From Pseudomonas sp. GM74 (GTDB lineage: Bacteria; Pseudomonadota; Gammaproteobacteria; Pseudomonadales; Pseudomonadaceae): 64,000 nucleotides of DNA. Position 1 is the stretch's first letter. The number at the start of each line of letters is the position of its first letter. The position numbers were made by a program, and so were the translations under genes. The DNA is taken from assembly GCF_000282455.1 (NCBI RefSeq), contig NZ_AKJG01000150.1, positions 37,514 to 101,513 of the forward strand, in the 5' to 3' direction. The notes under the pieces are model-generated. The model ran no database searches, was not told the DNA's origin, and worked only from the letters and a program-made list of their open reading frames with translations. Positions 42,869 through 51,039 of this stretch are shown here, piece by piece.

Positions 42869-43836
42869 TGTGGAAAGAGCTCATAAATAACTTCTCCACC
42901 GGACTCTCCTATTTTTTCACCTATCTCACCTCCATAATAGCCGCCAACGCCTCCCCCAATGACTGCACATGCTAGCGCACCTGGGCCGCCGGTGACGGTG
43001 CCTAAGACCACAGTGCATCCTAACATCGCCATACCAGCTCCGACGGATCCACCCACAGTTCCGAAGGAAAGACTTCCAGCCAGTTTGCCAGCTTCAACAT
43101 ATTTAGCTTTTCTGCACTGTACTTCGCGCCCAGTGGTACACGCGGCGTAGATAGATGTTCCTGTTGCAGCCACATTCAGACCTATGCCCAAGTAGGTACC
43201 TGATTTCATGAAACGCGAAGCTCTCGCCACGCCGTTAATGGTTTCTGCATAGCCTGCTATCACCCCGGAGTGCAAATAGCTTCTCGTGGATATCCCAAGC
43301 ATATTTTTTATAGAGCCTTGGTTGCGCAGGCCTGAACCATATTTGGCAAAAGCTTTCAGTTGATTATCAAGCTTTTCAAATAGTGCCTTGCGCTTTGCGT
43401 AAAAATCATCTCGAGCCTTAGGCGCCCCGTTTCTAAGGTGATCGCGATGGGCCGCTTCAATATCTTCAAGGGTTTGTTTGATACCATCGAGGTGTTTACC
43501 CCACGCACCGCCAACGCTACCTATCCCAATAGATGAATGCCCAAGCGCTTTTGTTATGAACTCATGATTTTCTACTAAAAAACCATCACCCTGCATTCCA
43601 TTGGCCATCAGTGCCAAATGAACTTCAGACGCCTTCTTCATGTAGAACGCTTCTTCGGCCGTACACGAAGGTGTTGAATTATCACCTACGATTATCAGCT
43701 CACCTGGCAGCACTACCGCATTGACAACATGCACATTCAATACATCAAACTTCGACATTGAGTTTTTACCAAGCTGCAATGTCGACTTCAAATATGAATA
43801 AGGCTGCATTCTTGGATTTATAAAGGTCGCTGGCAT
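42865..43836 (-). CDS. Putative Hcp-dependent T6SS effector with glycine zipper
   Basis: 323 residues in two parts: an N-terminal half with a charged helical middle (about 110-165, GIKQTLEDIEAAHRDHLRNG) and a C-terminal glycine-zipper region (about 210-318) with long hydrophobic Gly/Ala stretches ending in GGEIGEKIGESGGEV. That resembles membrane-inserting, pore-forming toxins. It starts 11 bases after hcp and overlaps the immunity candidate. There is no signal peptide, as expected for a T6SS effector. Its toxic activity is inferred. Confidence 0.65.
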   Translation of the reverse strand: MPATFINPRMQPYSYLKSTLQLGKNSMSKFDVLNVHVVNAVVLPGELIIVGDNSTPSCTAEEAFYMKKASEVHLALMANGMQGDGFLVENHEFITKALGHSSIGIGSVGGAWGKHLDGIKQTLEDIEAAHRDHLRNGAPKARDDFYAKRKALFEKLDNQLKAFAKYGSGLRNQGSIKNMLGISTRSYLHSGVIAGYAETINGVARASRFMKSGTYLGIGLNVAATGTSIYAACTTGREVQCRKAKYVEAGKLAGSLSFGTVGGSVGAGMAMLGCTVVLGTVTGGPGALACAVIGGGVGGYYGGEIGEKIGESGGEVIYELFPQ

Positions 43837-43847
43837 TAGTGGCGATC

Positions 43848-44336
43848 TCAGGAGTATTTTTTATTGTTGATGCGATCCCAACCGCCCGCTACGTTACCTC
43901 CGCCGGCACCATCCGTTCGTTTTTGCTGGGTGTAGATTGTTTTGATGCGACCGTAGTTCAAGCTGAGACTTTCAGTAGGCACGCCATCATTTGCATGTTG
44001 TGAGTAGCTGGAAATGATGACTTCTTCCAACGTGATCTCAAAATACTTCTGTTTCTCGCCTCCGGCGCGATGCAGTGTCAATACAACTTCCTTCAAATGA
44101 TCACCTGCACAGCTGATCTCTATGAGCTTACAACTGGACTTGTCCAGGTTCTTGGTGAACGTGAAGTCGCTAACGGTCGTGCGCCCCGATGAGGCGCCAC
44201 CTGCCGAGCTGGCTGTAGCAGAAGTGCCTTGGTGAGTGCCGAAGCTGTATCCGGTAATTTCTATCCAGTCCTTGTGTTGCTCATCAAGCGCTTCGCCTGG
44301 AATACCTTCGATTTTGATAAAAGCGTCAAACGCCAT
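43848..44336 (-). CDS. hcp: Hcp family T6SS tube protein (orphan)
   Basis: 162 residues of the Hcp1 type, opening MAFDAFIKIEGIPGE and with the conserved ITGYSFG and FTFTKNLDKSS strands. Hcp forms hexameric rings of the T6SS tube and carries small effectors inside. No other T6SS structural genes are in this window, so the module depends on a system elsewhere. ATG 44336 has AAGGAGAGG upstream; the frame extends to 44354 without conservation. Confidence 0.9.
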   Translation of the reverse strand: MAFDAFIKIEGIPGEALDEQHKDWIEITGYSFGTHQGTSATASSAGGASSGRTTVSDFTFTKNLDKSSCKLIEISCAGDHLKEVVLTLHRAGGEKQKYFEITLEEVIISSYSQHANDGVPTESLSLNYGRIKTIYTQQKRTDGAGGGNVAGGWDRINNKKYS

Positions 44337-44521
44337 ACGACCTCTCCTTGGCAAGTAAAATTTGCAGGAGGGAATCTACGTTCTTCCAGGCAGGTATGAC
44401 TCATCCATAAGCCGCTAATGGGCGAAATCAGATTTTTCCTACTCCGTGTTGGCTCTGACCTGTAGGACGCGCAAACATAGACGACTGAGACTCAACTTCA
44501 TTACTCATTTCTAGCGGGATT

Positions 44522-44614
44522 GAGGCAGTGGTGGATGATGTGATGAAAGTGTCGGTGCGGGATCGAGATAATGGGCTGGCGTCTAAGCGGGTGGGGGCTA
44601 AGGCTGAAGCTTAG
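44522..44614 (+). pseudogene. Duplicated 3' fragment of the DUF3077 gene
   Basis: Thirty codons and a stop that match the end of the DUF3077 gene at 41253-41564 (VVDDVMKVSVRDRDNGLASK against VDDAVKVLTRDRD-IELASK). There is no start or upstream part. The AT-rich T6SS module lies between the two copies, as expected when material is inserted with a target duplication or by homologous recombination. Confidence 0.75.
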
Positions 44615-44691
44615 TGGTTGAGGCCTGTGGGGTGTGGGTGGCTTGCTAGGGTGGCAGCTGATTCAGCTTTTGTGTTGGCTGGGCTGGCGCT

Positions 44692-44788
44692 TTCGCGGGC
44701 AAGCCCGCTCCCACAGGGATTGCGGTGCACCTTCGGTATTGATGTTGGCTGGGCTGGCGCCATCGCGAGCAAGCTCGCGCCTACAGGG
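44692..44788. repeat. Two REP half-sites
   Basis: TTCGCGGGCAAGCCCGCTCC starts at 44692 and a variant ATCGCGAGCAAGCTCGCGCC at 44762, both on the same strand, so not a REPIN. Confidence 0.75.
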
Positions 44789-45208
44789 GTTGTGCGTTGG
44801 GGCTGCAGCGGAATACTTCAGCGCGTCTGCTCCGTAGAATTGGCCACGGCTCTGATGCTTCTTCTCACCTGTATTGCTTGCTATACATCAGCCATCGACA
44901 GGCCCTCCGGGCATTAGGCCAGTGCGTGAACGCCCCGTGCACCACTCATCTAGACTTAATGGATAGTCGTAGGCAGAACCGAGCACGTCGCTTTGGTGCA
45001 GGTCGATCAATAGCAGCGTGGCAAGCTGCCCTTTATGCCCAGTAGAGGTGCGGCGAAGACCGTGCCGGGCACAACAAGATGCCCGCTCAGGGTGCCCTGG
45101 CCAACGGCCTGAATTGCCACGATACCGTGACGTGGTGTGAGTGCCGCAGCCGACACTTTCGGACGACCGACAACCAGATGGTTTGTCCGTGACCGTGAGG
45201 ATTGCTGA
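44789..45208. other. Intergenic region upstream of the formate dehydrogenase operon
   Basis: About 420 bases with no supported gene, including the minus-strand frame that overlaps it. It presumably carries the fds promoter, but I see no clear -35/-10 or -24/-12 boxes. The fdsG ribosome site GAGGA is at its right end. Confidence 0.5.
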
Positions 45209-45685
45209 ATGCCTGATGAGATGTTGCACCTGCCTGTGGTCAACAGTCTGCTGGAGCGCCACAAGGGTACTCCGGGTGCGCTGTTGCCCATTCTTCATGA
45301 TATTCAGGAGCGCATCGGTTATATCCCCGATGTCGCCGTGCCCGAGATTGCCCATGCCCTGAACCTGAGCCAGGCCGAGGTTCGTGGGGTGATCAGTTTT
45401 TACCATGACTTCCGTACCGCGCCGCCTGCGCGGCATATCCTGCGGCTGTGTCGGGCCGAGTCGTGCAAGAGCCGTGGTGCCGAGCAGTTGGCTGCGCAGT
45501 TGCGTGAGCGTCTGCAACTGGATGACCACGGTAGTAGCGCCGATGGCAGCATCAGTTTGCGGCCGGTGTATTGCCTTGGGGCCTGTGCCTGCTCGCCCGC
45601 TCTGGAGCTGGATGGTCGGGTGCATGCGCGGCTGAGTGCCGAGCGTCTGGATGCGCTGCTCGACGCTTGCCGGGAGGACGCGTGA
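45209..45685 (+). CDS. fdsG: Formate dehydrogenase gamma subunit FdsG
   Basis: NuoE-like [2Fe-2S] thioredoxin-fold subunit of the NAD-dependent formate dehydrogenase. The 158-residue protein has cluster ligands C81, C86, C122 and C126 (CRAESC and YCLGAC). It starts after GAGGA and its stop overlaps the fdsB start (TGATG), so FdsG and FdsB are coupled. Confidence 0.93.
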   Translation: MPDEMLHLPVVNSLLERHKGTPGALLPILHDIQERIGYIPDVAVPEIAHALNLSQAEVRGVISFYHDFRTAPPARHILRLCRAESCKSRGAEQLAAQLRERLQLDDHGSSADGSISLRPVYCLGACACSPALELDGRVHARLSAERLDALLDACREDA

Positions 45686-47244
45686 TGCCGACTCTTTATC
45701 TGCCCTGTGATTCTCTTGCCCGTGCTGTGGGCGCCGACGAGGTCTCAACAGCCCTGATCACACAGGCGAAGGAACGCAATCTGCCACTGGAGCTTCAGCG
45801 CACCAGTTCGCGCGGCCTGTATTGGCTGGAACCGCTGCTGGAAGTTGACAGCCCGCAAGGTCGTATCGGCTTCGGCCCGCTGACGGCTGCCGATGTACCG
45901 TCCGTGCTCGACGCACTCCAAGGCGAACCGACTACCCATCCACTGGCCTTGGGCCTGGTGGAAGAATTGCCTTATCTGAAGACTCAACAACGCCTGCTAT
46001 TCGCCCGCGCTGGCATTACCCGGCCGTTGTCGCTGGAGGATTACCGGGCCCACGGCGGTTTCGAGGGTTTGACCCAGGCCATCGCCATTGGCGGCGAGCA
46101 GACCGCGACGGCGGTGTTCGATTCGGGCCTGCGTGGCCGTGGCGGCGCGGCCTTCCCTGCCGGGATCAAATGGCGCACGGTGCGCGGCACTCAAGCTGCG
46201 CAGAAATACATCGTGTGCAACGCCGACGAAGGTGACTCTGGCACCTTTGCCGATCGCATGTTGATGGAAGGTGACCCTTTCCTGCTGATCGAAGGCATGG
46301 CGATTGCCGGCATTACCGTCGGTGCCACCTTCGGCTACATCTACGTACGCTCAGAGTATCCGGATGCCGTGGCCACGCTGCGTGCAGCGTTGAACATCGC
46401 CCGGGAAGCCGGTTACCTGGGCGCCGATGTCGGCGGCAGTGGCCAGGCCTTCGATATGGAAGTACGCGTCGGGGCCGGTGCTTACATCTGCGGTGAAGAA
46501 ACCGCGCTGCTGGACTCTCTCGAAGGCAAGCGCGGGATCGTTCGCGCCAAGCCACCGATTCCTGCGTTGCAGGGCCTGTTCGGCCAGCCGACGCTGGTGC
46601 ACAACGTGCTGACCCTGGCCTCGGTGCCGCTGATTCTGGCCAAGGGGGCGCAGTTCTATCGCGATTACGGCATGGGCCGTTCCCTGGGCACTATGCCCTT
46701 CCAGTTGGCTGGCAATATTCGTCACGGCGGCCTGGTGGAACGGGCCTTTGGCCTGACCCTGCGGGAACTGGTGGAAGACTACGGCGGAGGGACCGCCAGT
46801 GGTCGTCCGCTGAAGGCTGCGCAGGTGGGCGGCCCGCTCGGCGCCTGGGTGCCACCTTCGCAATTCGACACGCCGCTGGATTACGAAGCCTTTATGGCCA
46901 TCGGCGCGATGCTCGGTCACGGTGGTGTGGTGGTAGCGGACGACACCTTGGACATGGCCCATATGGCGCGTTTCGCGATGGAGTTCTGCGCCGAGGAATC
47001 CTGTGGCAAATGCACGCCTTGCCGCATCGGCTCGACCCGCGGCGTCGAGGTGATCGATCGCCTGCTGGCCGCACCGGACCAGAGCGGTCGCGATGAGCAG
47101 GTGATCATCCTCAAGGACCTCTGCGACACCCTGCAATACGGTTCGCTGTGCGCGTTGGGCGGCATGGTCTCGTTTCCGGTCGCCAGCGCCCTCAAGCACT
47201 TCCCCGCCGACTTCGGCTTGCAGCCCTCGGAGGCCGAGCAATGA
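45685..47244 (+). CDS. fdsB: Formate dehydrogenase beta subunit FdsB
   Basis: NuoF-like subunit that takes electrons to NAD+ through FMN and a [4Fe-4S] cluster. The 519-residue protein has the NADH/FMN region GLRGRGGAAFPAG (about 150-160), VCNADEGDSGTF, the GAGAYICGEETAL motif and cluster ligands C440, C443, C446 (CGKCTPC) and C489. It has an extra N-terminal domain compared with NuoF. The start at 45685 is fixed by the TGATG overlap; it overlaps fdsA by 4 bases. Confidence 0.94.
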   Translation: MPTLYLPCDSLARAVGADEVSTALITQAKERNLPLELQRTSSRGLYWLEPLLEVDSPQGRIGFGPLTAADVPSVLDALQGEPTTHPLALGLVEELPYLKTQQRLLFARAGITRPLSLEDYRAHGGFEGLTQAIAIGGEQTATAVFDSGLRGRGGAAFPAGIKWRTVRGTQAAQKYIVCNADEGDSGTFADRMLMEGDPFLLIEGMAIAGITVGATFGYIYVRSEYPDAVATLRAALNIAREAGYLGADVGGSGQAFDMEVRVGAGAYICGEETALLDSLEGKRGIVRAKPPIPALQGLFGQPTLVHNVLTLASVPLILAKGAQFYRDYGMGRSLGTMPFQLAGNIRHGGLVERAFGLTLRELVEDYGGGTASGRPLKAAQVGGPLGAWVPPSQFDTPLDYEAFMAIGAMLGHGGVVVADDTLDMAHMARFAMEFCAEESCGKCTPCRIGSTRGVEVIDRLLAAPDQSGRDEQVIILKDLCDTLQYGSLCALGGMVSFPVASALKHFPADFGLQPSEAEQ

Positions 47245-50117
47245 TCACTCTCTTCGACCCGAAAACCGATATCGATCTGGGCACCCCTGCCCGCGACAGC
47301 CAGGTGCAAGTCACCCTGAACATCGATGGCCGCAGCATCAGCGTGCCCGAAGGCACCTCGGTGATGCACGCCGCCGCACTGCTGGGCACGACCATTCCCA
47401 AGCTGTGTGCCACCGACAGCCTGGAACCTTTTGGCTCCTGCCGCATGTGCCTGGTGGAGATCGACGGCATGCGCGGATACCCGGCGTCCTGCACCACGCC
47501 GGTCAGCGAAGGCATGAGCGTGCACACCCAGACGCCCAAGCTCGCGACGCTGCGGCGCAATGTCATGGAGTTGTACATCTCCGATCACCCGCTGGACTGC
47601 CTGACCTGCTCAGCCAACGGCAACTGCGAACTGCAAACCGTGGCCGGTCAGGTCGGCCTGCGGGAGGTGCGTTACGGCTATGAGGGCGACAACCATCTGG
47701 CCGACGTGAAGGACACGTCCAACCCGTACTTCGACTACGACCCGAGCAAGTGCATCGTCTGCAACCGCTGCGTGCGTGCCTGCGAGGAAACCCAGGGCAC
47801 CTTCGCCCTGACCATTACCGGGCGCGGTTTTGAATCCCGGGTGGCCGCTGCCGGTGGCGAGAACTTCCTCGACTCCGAATGCGTGTCCTGCGGCGCCTGT
47901 GTGCAGGCTTGCCCCACCGCAACGCTGATGGAAAAAAGCGTGGTCGAACTGGGCCAGCCCGAACGCAGCGTGATCACCACCTGTGCCTATTGCGGGGTGG
48001 GCTGTTCGTTCCGCGCCGAGATGAAAGGCGACCAACTGGTGCGCATGGTTCCGGACAAGAACGGCCAGGCCAACCACGGCCATTCTTGCGTCAAAGGGCG
48101 CTTTGCCTGGGGCTATGCGACCCACCCGGATCGCATCACCAAGCCGATGATCCGCAAGCACATCAGCGACCCTTGGCAGGAAGTCAGCTGGGATGAGGCG
48201 GTGACCTACGCCGCCAGCGAATTCCGTCGGCTGCAGCAAAAATACGGCCGCGACTCCATCGGTGGCATTACCTCCAGCCGCTGCACCAACGAAGAAACCT
48301 ACCTGGTGCAAAAGCTGGTGCGCGCCGCCTTCGGCAACAACAACGTCGACACCTGTGCGCGGGTCTGCCACTCGCCGACCGGTTATGGCCTGAAGCAAAC
48401 CCTGGGCGAGTCCGCCGGTACCCAGAGTTTCGACTCGGTGATGCAGGCCGACGTGATCCTGGTGATGGGCGCCAACCCCAGCGACGCCCACCCGGTGTTC
48501 GCCTCCCAACTCAAACGCCGCCTGCGTGAAGGCGCGCGGCTGATCGTCATCGACCCACGACGCATCGATCTGGTGGATACGGTGCATGCCCGTGCCGAAT
48601 TTCACCTGGCCCTGCGCCCTGGCACTAACGTCGCCATGCTCAATGCGCTGGCCCACGTAATCGTCACTGAAGGCCTGCTCAACCAGGCCTTTATCGACGC
48701 CCGTTGCGAGGGTAGCGATTTCGCGATCTGGAGTGAGTTCGTCAGCCGCGCGGAAAACTCGCCGCAAGCCCTTGGCCCTGTCTGTGGTGTGCCCGCTGCC
48801 GATATCCGTGCCGCTGCTCGCCTGTATGCCACCGGCGGCAACGCGGCGATCTACTACGGCCTTGGCGTCACCGAACACAGTCAGGGCAGCACCTCGGTGA
48901 TGGGCATCGCCAACCTGGCCATGGCCACCGGCAACATCGGCCGCGAAGGCGTGGGCGTGAACCCGCTACGCGGGCAGAACAACGTGCAGGGCTCCTGTGA
49001 CATGGGTTCCTTCCCCCACGAGCTACCCGGTTACCGGCACATCTCCAACGAAGCAGTACGGGCGCAGTTTGAACAAGCCTGGAACGTCACCCTGCAACCC
49101 GACCCGGGCCTGCGCATCCCCAACATGTTCGAGTCGGCCCTGGCCGGCAGTTTCAAGGGTTTGTATTGCCAGGGCGAAGACATCGCCCAGAGCGATCCGA
49201 ATACCCAGCACGTCACCGCGGCCCTGTCGGCCATGGAGTGCGTGGTGGTGCAGGATATTTTCCTCAACGAAACCGCCAAGTTCGCCCATGTGTTTCTGCC
49301 AGGCTGCTCGTTCCTGGAAAAGGACGGCACCTTCACCAACGCCGAGCGACGCATCTCCCGGGTGCGCAAGGTCATGGAGCCGCTGGGCGGCAAGGCCGAC
49401 TGGGAAGGCACCGTGGCCCTGGCCAATGCCCTGGGTTATCCGATGAACTACAAACATCCGTCGCAAATCATGGATGAGATCGCCAGCCTGACGCCGACCT
49501 TCACCAACGTCAGCTACACCGAACTGGATCGCCACGGCAGCCTGCAATGGCCGTGCAACGCCGAGGCACCGGACGGCACGCCGACCATGCACATCGAAGA
49601 GTTTGTGCGCGGCAAGGGGCGCTTCATGCTCACCGGTTACGTGCCCACCGAGGAGAAGGTCAACAGTCGCTACCCGCTGCTGCTGACCACCGGGCGCATC
49701 CTCAGCCAGTACAACGTCGGCGCCCAGACCCGGCGTACCGACAACGTTGCCTGGCATGACGAAGATCGTCTGGAAATCCACCCGACCGACGCCGAGAGCC
49801 GTGGTATCAACGAAGGCGACTGGGTCGGCATCGGCAGCCGCGCCGGGCAGACCGTGCTGCGGGCGCGGATCACCGAACGGGTCGCCCCGGGCGTGGTGTA
49901 CACCACCTTCCACTTCCCGGAATCGGGCGCCAACGTGATCACCACCGACAACTCCGACTGGGCCACCAACTGTCCGGAGTACAAGGTCACTGCCGTGGAG
50001 GTCAGCCGCGTCTACCACCCTTCGGAGTGGCAGAAGCGCTTCCAGGAGTTCAGCGATGAACAGCATCGTCTGCTCAAGGACCGGGCCCGTGGCGCCAAAG
50101 CGGAGGTACGCCGATGA
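47241..50117 (+). CDS. fdsA: Molybdenum formate dehydrogenase alpha subunit FdsA
   Basis: Catalytic subunit oxidising formate to CO2 with a bis-MGD molybdenum cofactor. The 958-residue protein begins with a [2Fe-2S] domain (CATDSLEPFGSCRMC), then the HxxxCxxC-type and two four-Cys ferredoxin domains (CIVCNRCVRACEE and CVSCGACVQACP), the [4Fe-4S] domain CAYCGVGCSF, and the molybdopterin domain. The metal ligand is C376 in ARVCHSPTG, followed by H377; it is cysteine, not selenocysteine. It sits between fdsB and fdsD with 4-base overlaps. Confidence 0.95.
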   Translation: MITLFDPKTDIDLGTPARDSQVQVTLNIDGRSISVPEGTSVMHAAALLGTTIPKLCATDSLEPFGSCRMCLVEIDGMRGYPASCTTPVSEGMSVHTQTPKLATLRRNVMELYISDHPLDCLTCSANGNCELQTVAGQVGLREVRYGYEGDNHLADVKDTSNPYFDYDPSKCIVCNRCVRACEETQGTFALTITGRGFESRVAAAGGENFLDSECVSCGACVQACPTATLMEKSVVELGQPERSVITTCAYCGVGCSFRAEMKGDQLVRMVPDKNGQANHGHSCVKGRFAWGYATHPDRITKPMIRKHISDPWQEVSWDEAVTYAASEFRRLQQKYGRDSIGGITSSRCTNEETYLVQKLVRAAFGNNNVDTCARVCHSPTGYGLKQTLGESAGTQSFDSVMQADVILVMGANPSDAHPVFASQLKRRLREGARLIVIDPRRIDLVDTVHARAEFHLALRPGTNVAMLNALAHVIVTEGLLNQAFIDARCEGSDFAIWSEFVSRAENSPQALGPVCGVPAADIRAAARLYATGGNAAIYYGLGVTEHSQGSTSVMGIANLAMATGNIGREGVGVNPLRGQNNVQGSCDMGSFPHELPGYRHISNEAVRAQFEQAWNVTLQPDPGLRIPNMFESALAGSFKGLYCQGEDIAQSDPNTQHVTAALSAMECVVVQDIFLNETAKFAHVFLPGCSFLEKDGTFTNAERRISRVRKVMEPLGGKADWEGTVALANALGYPMNYKHPSQIMDEIASLTPTFTNVSYTELDRHGSLQWPCNAEAPDGTPTMHIEEFVRGKGRFMLTGYVPTEEKVNSRYPLLLTTGRILSQYNVGAQTRRTDNVAWHDEDRLEIHPTDAESRGINEGDWVGIGSRAGQTVLRARITERVAPGVVYTTFHFPESGANVITTDNSDWATNCPEYKVTAVEVSRVYHPSEWQKRFQEFSDEQHRLLKDRARGAKAEVRR

Positions 50118-50335
50118 GCACGGACAACCTGATCAAGATGGCCAACCAGATCGCCCAGTACTTCGCCAGCCAGCCGGACCAGCAACAGGCGGTGCTCAGC
50201 GTGCGCAATCATATGCAGATGTACTGGGCGCCGAGCATGCGCAAGGAGTTGCTGGCCTGGCAGACGGAACATAAAGGGGCGGACTTGCACCCGCTGGTAC
50301 AGGCGGCGGTGACTGGGGCGGGTTGGGAGGCTTAG
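50114..50335 (+). CDS. fdsD: Formate dehydrogenase delta subunit FdsD
   Basis: 73 residues, opening MSTDNLIKMANQIAQYF, the usual size and look of the small FdsD subunit needed for full activity. It overlaps fdsA by 4 bases. In Cupriavidus the order is fdsGBACD, with the maturation protein FdsC between fdsA and fdsD; no such gene is present here. Confidence 0.92.
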   Translation: MSTDNLIKMANQIAQYFASQPDQQQAVLSVRNHMQMYWAPSMRKELLAWQTEHKGADLHPLVQAAVTGAGWEA

Positions 50336-50354
50336 CCTGCCGGCTGCAAAAAAC

Positions 50355-50444
50355 TGTGGGAGCGGGCTTGCTCGCGAAGGCGTCAGTCCAGGCAACATTG
50401 ATGTTGAATGTACTGGCCCCTTCGCGAGCAAGCCCGCTCCCACA
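50355..50444. repeat. REPIN
   Basis: Inverted REP pair between fdsD and the converging channel gene; it probably also protects the fds transcript end, because no classical terminator is visible there. Confidence 0.9.
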
Positions 50445-50466
50445 GGAGAGTGCGTGTTGGTTGCCT

Positions 50467-50811
50467 CTATTCTTTGTCCTTCCGTGACGCCGTCACCGTC
50501 ACTTCAATCGCCCGGACACTGATCGCCGCAAATGTCGCCGTCATCAGCACCCCATTGAAACCCAGCAAGATCGCCAGCACTCGTGACACGCCCAGTTTGG
50601 GCACCAGTTCTCCATAACCGATGGTCAGGCCGGTCACGAAGGCAAAGTAGACGCCGTCATACGGGCTCCACCCTTCGAGGTGGGCGATGATGAGGCCGAA
50701 CGCAATGATCACTAGCAGCAATATCGAGAAGATCGGCCACACCACTTTGAAGTAGTACCAGACGGCCTTGTAGAACTCGTGGCGGACGCTTGATGCACGG
50801 GTGAGGTTCAT
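50467..50811 (-). CDS. Two-membrane-segment potassium channel family protein
   Basis: 114 residues with two membrane segments (about 24-44 and 72-95) and between them the pore signature T63-I-G-Y-G-E68, close to the classical TVGYGD. It could therefore form a tetrameric KcsA-like channel. I prefer ATG 50811 (MNLTRASSVRHEF); an upstream start at 50943 adds a non-conserved stretch. The physiological role is unknown. Confidence 0.75.
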   Translation of the reverse strand: MNLTRASSVRHEFYKAVWYYFKVVWPIFSILLLVIIAFGLIIAHLEGWSPYDGVYFAFVTGLTIGYGELVPKLGVSRVLAILLGFNGVLMTATFAAISVRAIEVTVTASRKDKE

Positions 50812-50974
50812 GTCGTGGGCTTCCTGGGGTTTGACTGATGCACGGCGGTTCAACACCCCGTTCAGCTTGGCACAAGCGCTGAAAACCGCGACCAACGGGG
50901 CGTTATCTCTGGCCAGAACTATGACAAAGATGACGCCCCACAAACTATCCAGAAACCGCCCGCTATTGGATTCC

Positions 50975-51000
50975 TTGTAGGAGCGAGCTCGCTCCTACAA
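50975..51000. repeat. 26-bp perfect palindrome (REP-derived)
   Basis: TTGTAGGAGCGAGCTCGCTC continues to a perfect mirror ending at 51000. It is a collapsed REP form, lying behind the CoA ligase terminator. Confidence 0.75.
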
Positions 51001-51030
51001 AAAAATTGCCATCATCGGTGGTGATGGCAG
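50998..51030 (-). terminator. Terminator of the acyl-CoA ligase transcript
   Basis: Minus-strand TGCCATCA / TGATGGCA stem with loop CCACCGA, then ATTTTTTT. Confidence 0.8.
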
Positions 51031-51039
51031 GTTTATCCC

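Noticed and set aside
44888..45748. A 286-codon minus-strand frame upstream of and over fdsG
   Set aside because: It overlaps the well-supported fdsG gene and has no domain or ribosome site; the part outside fdsG is intergenic.
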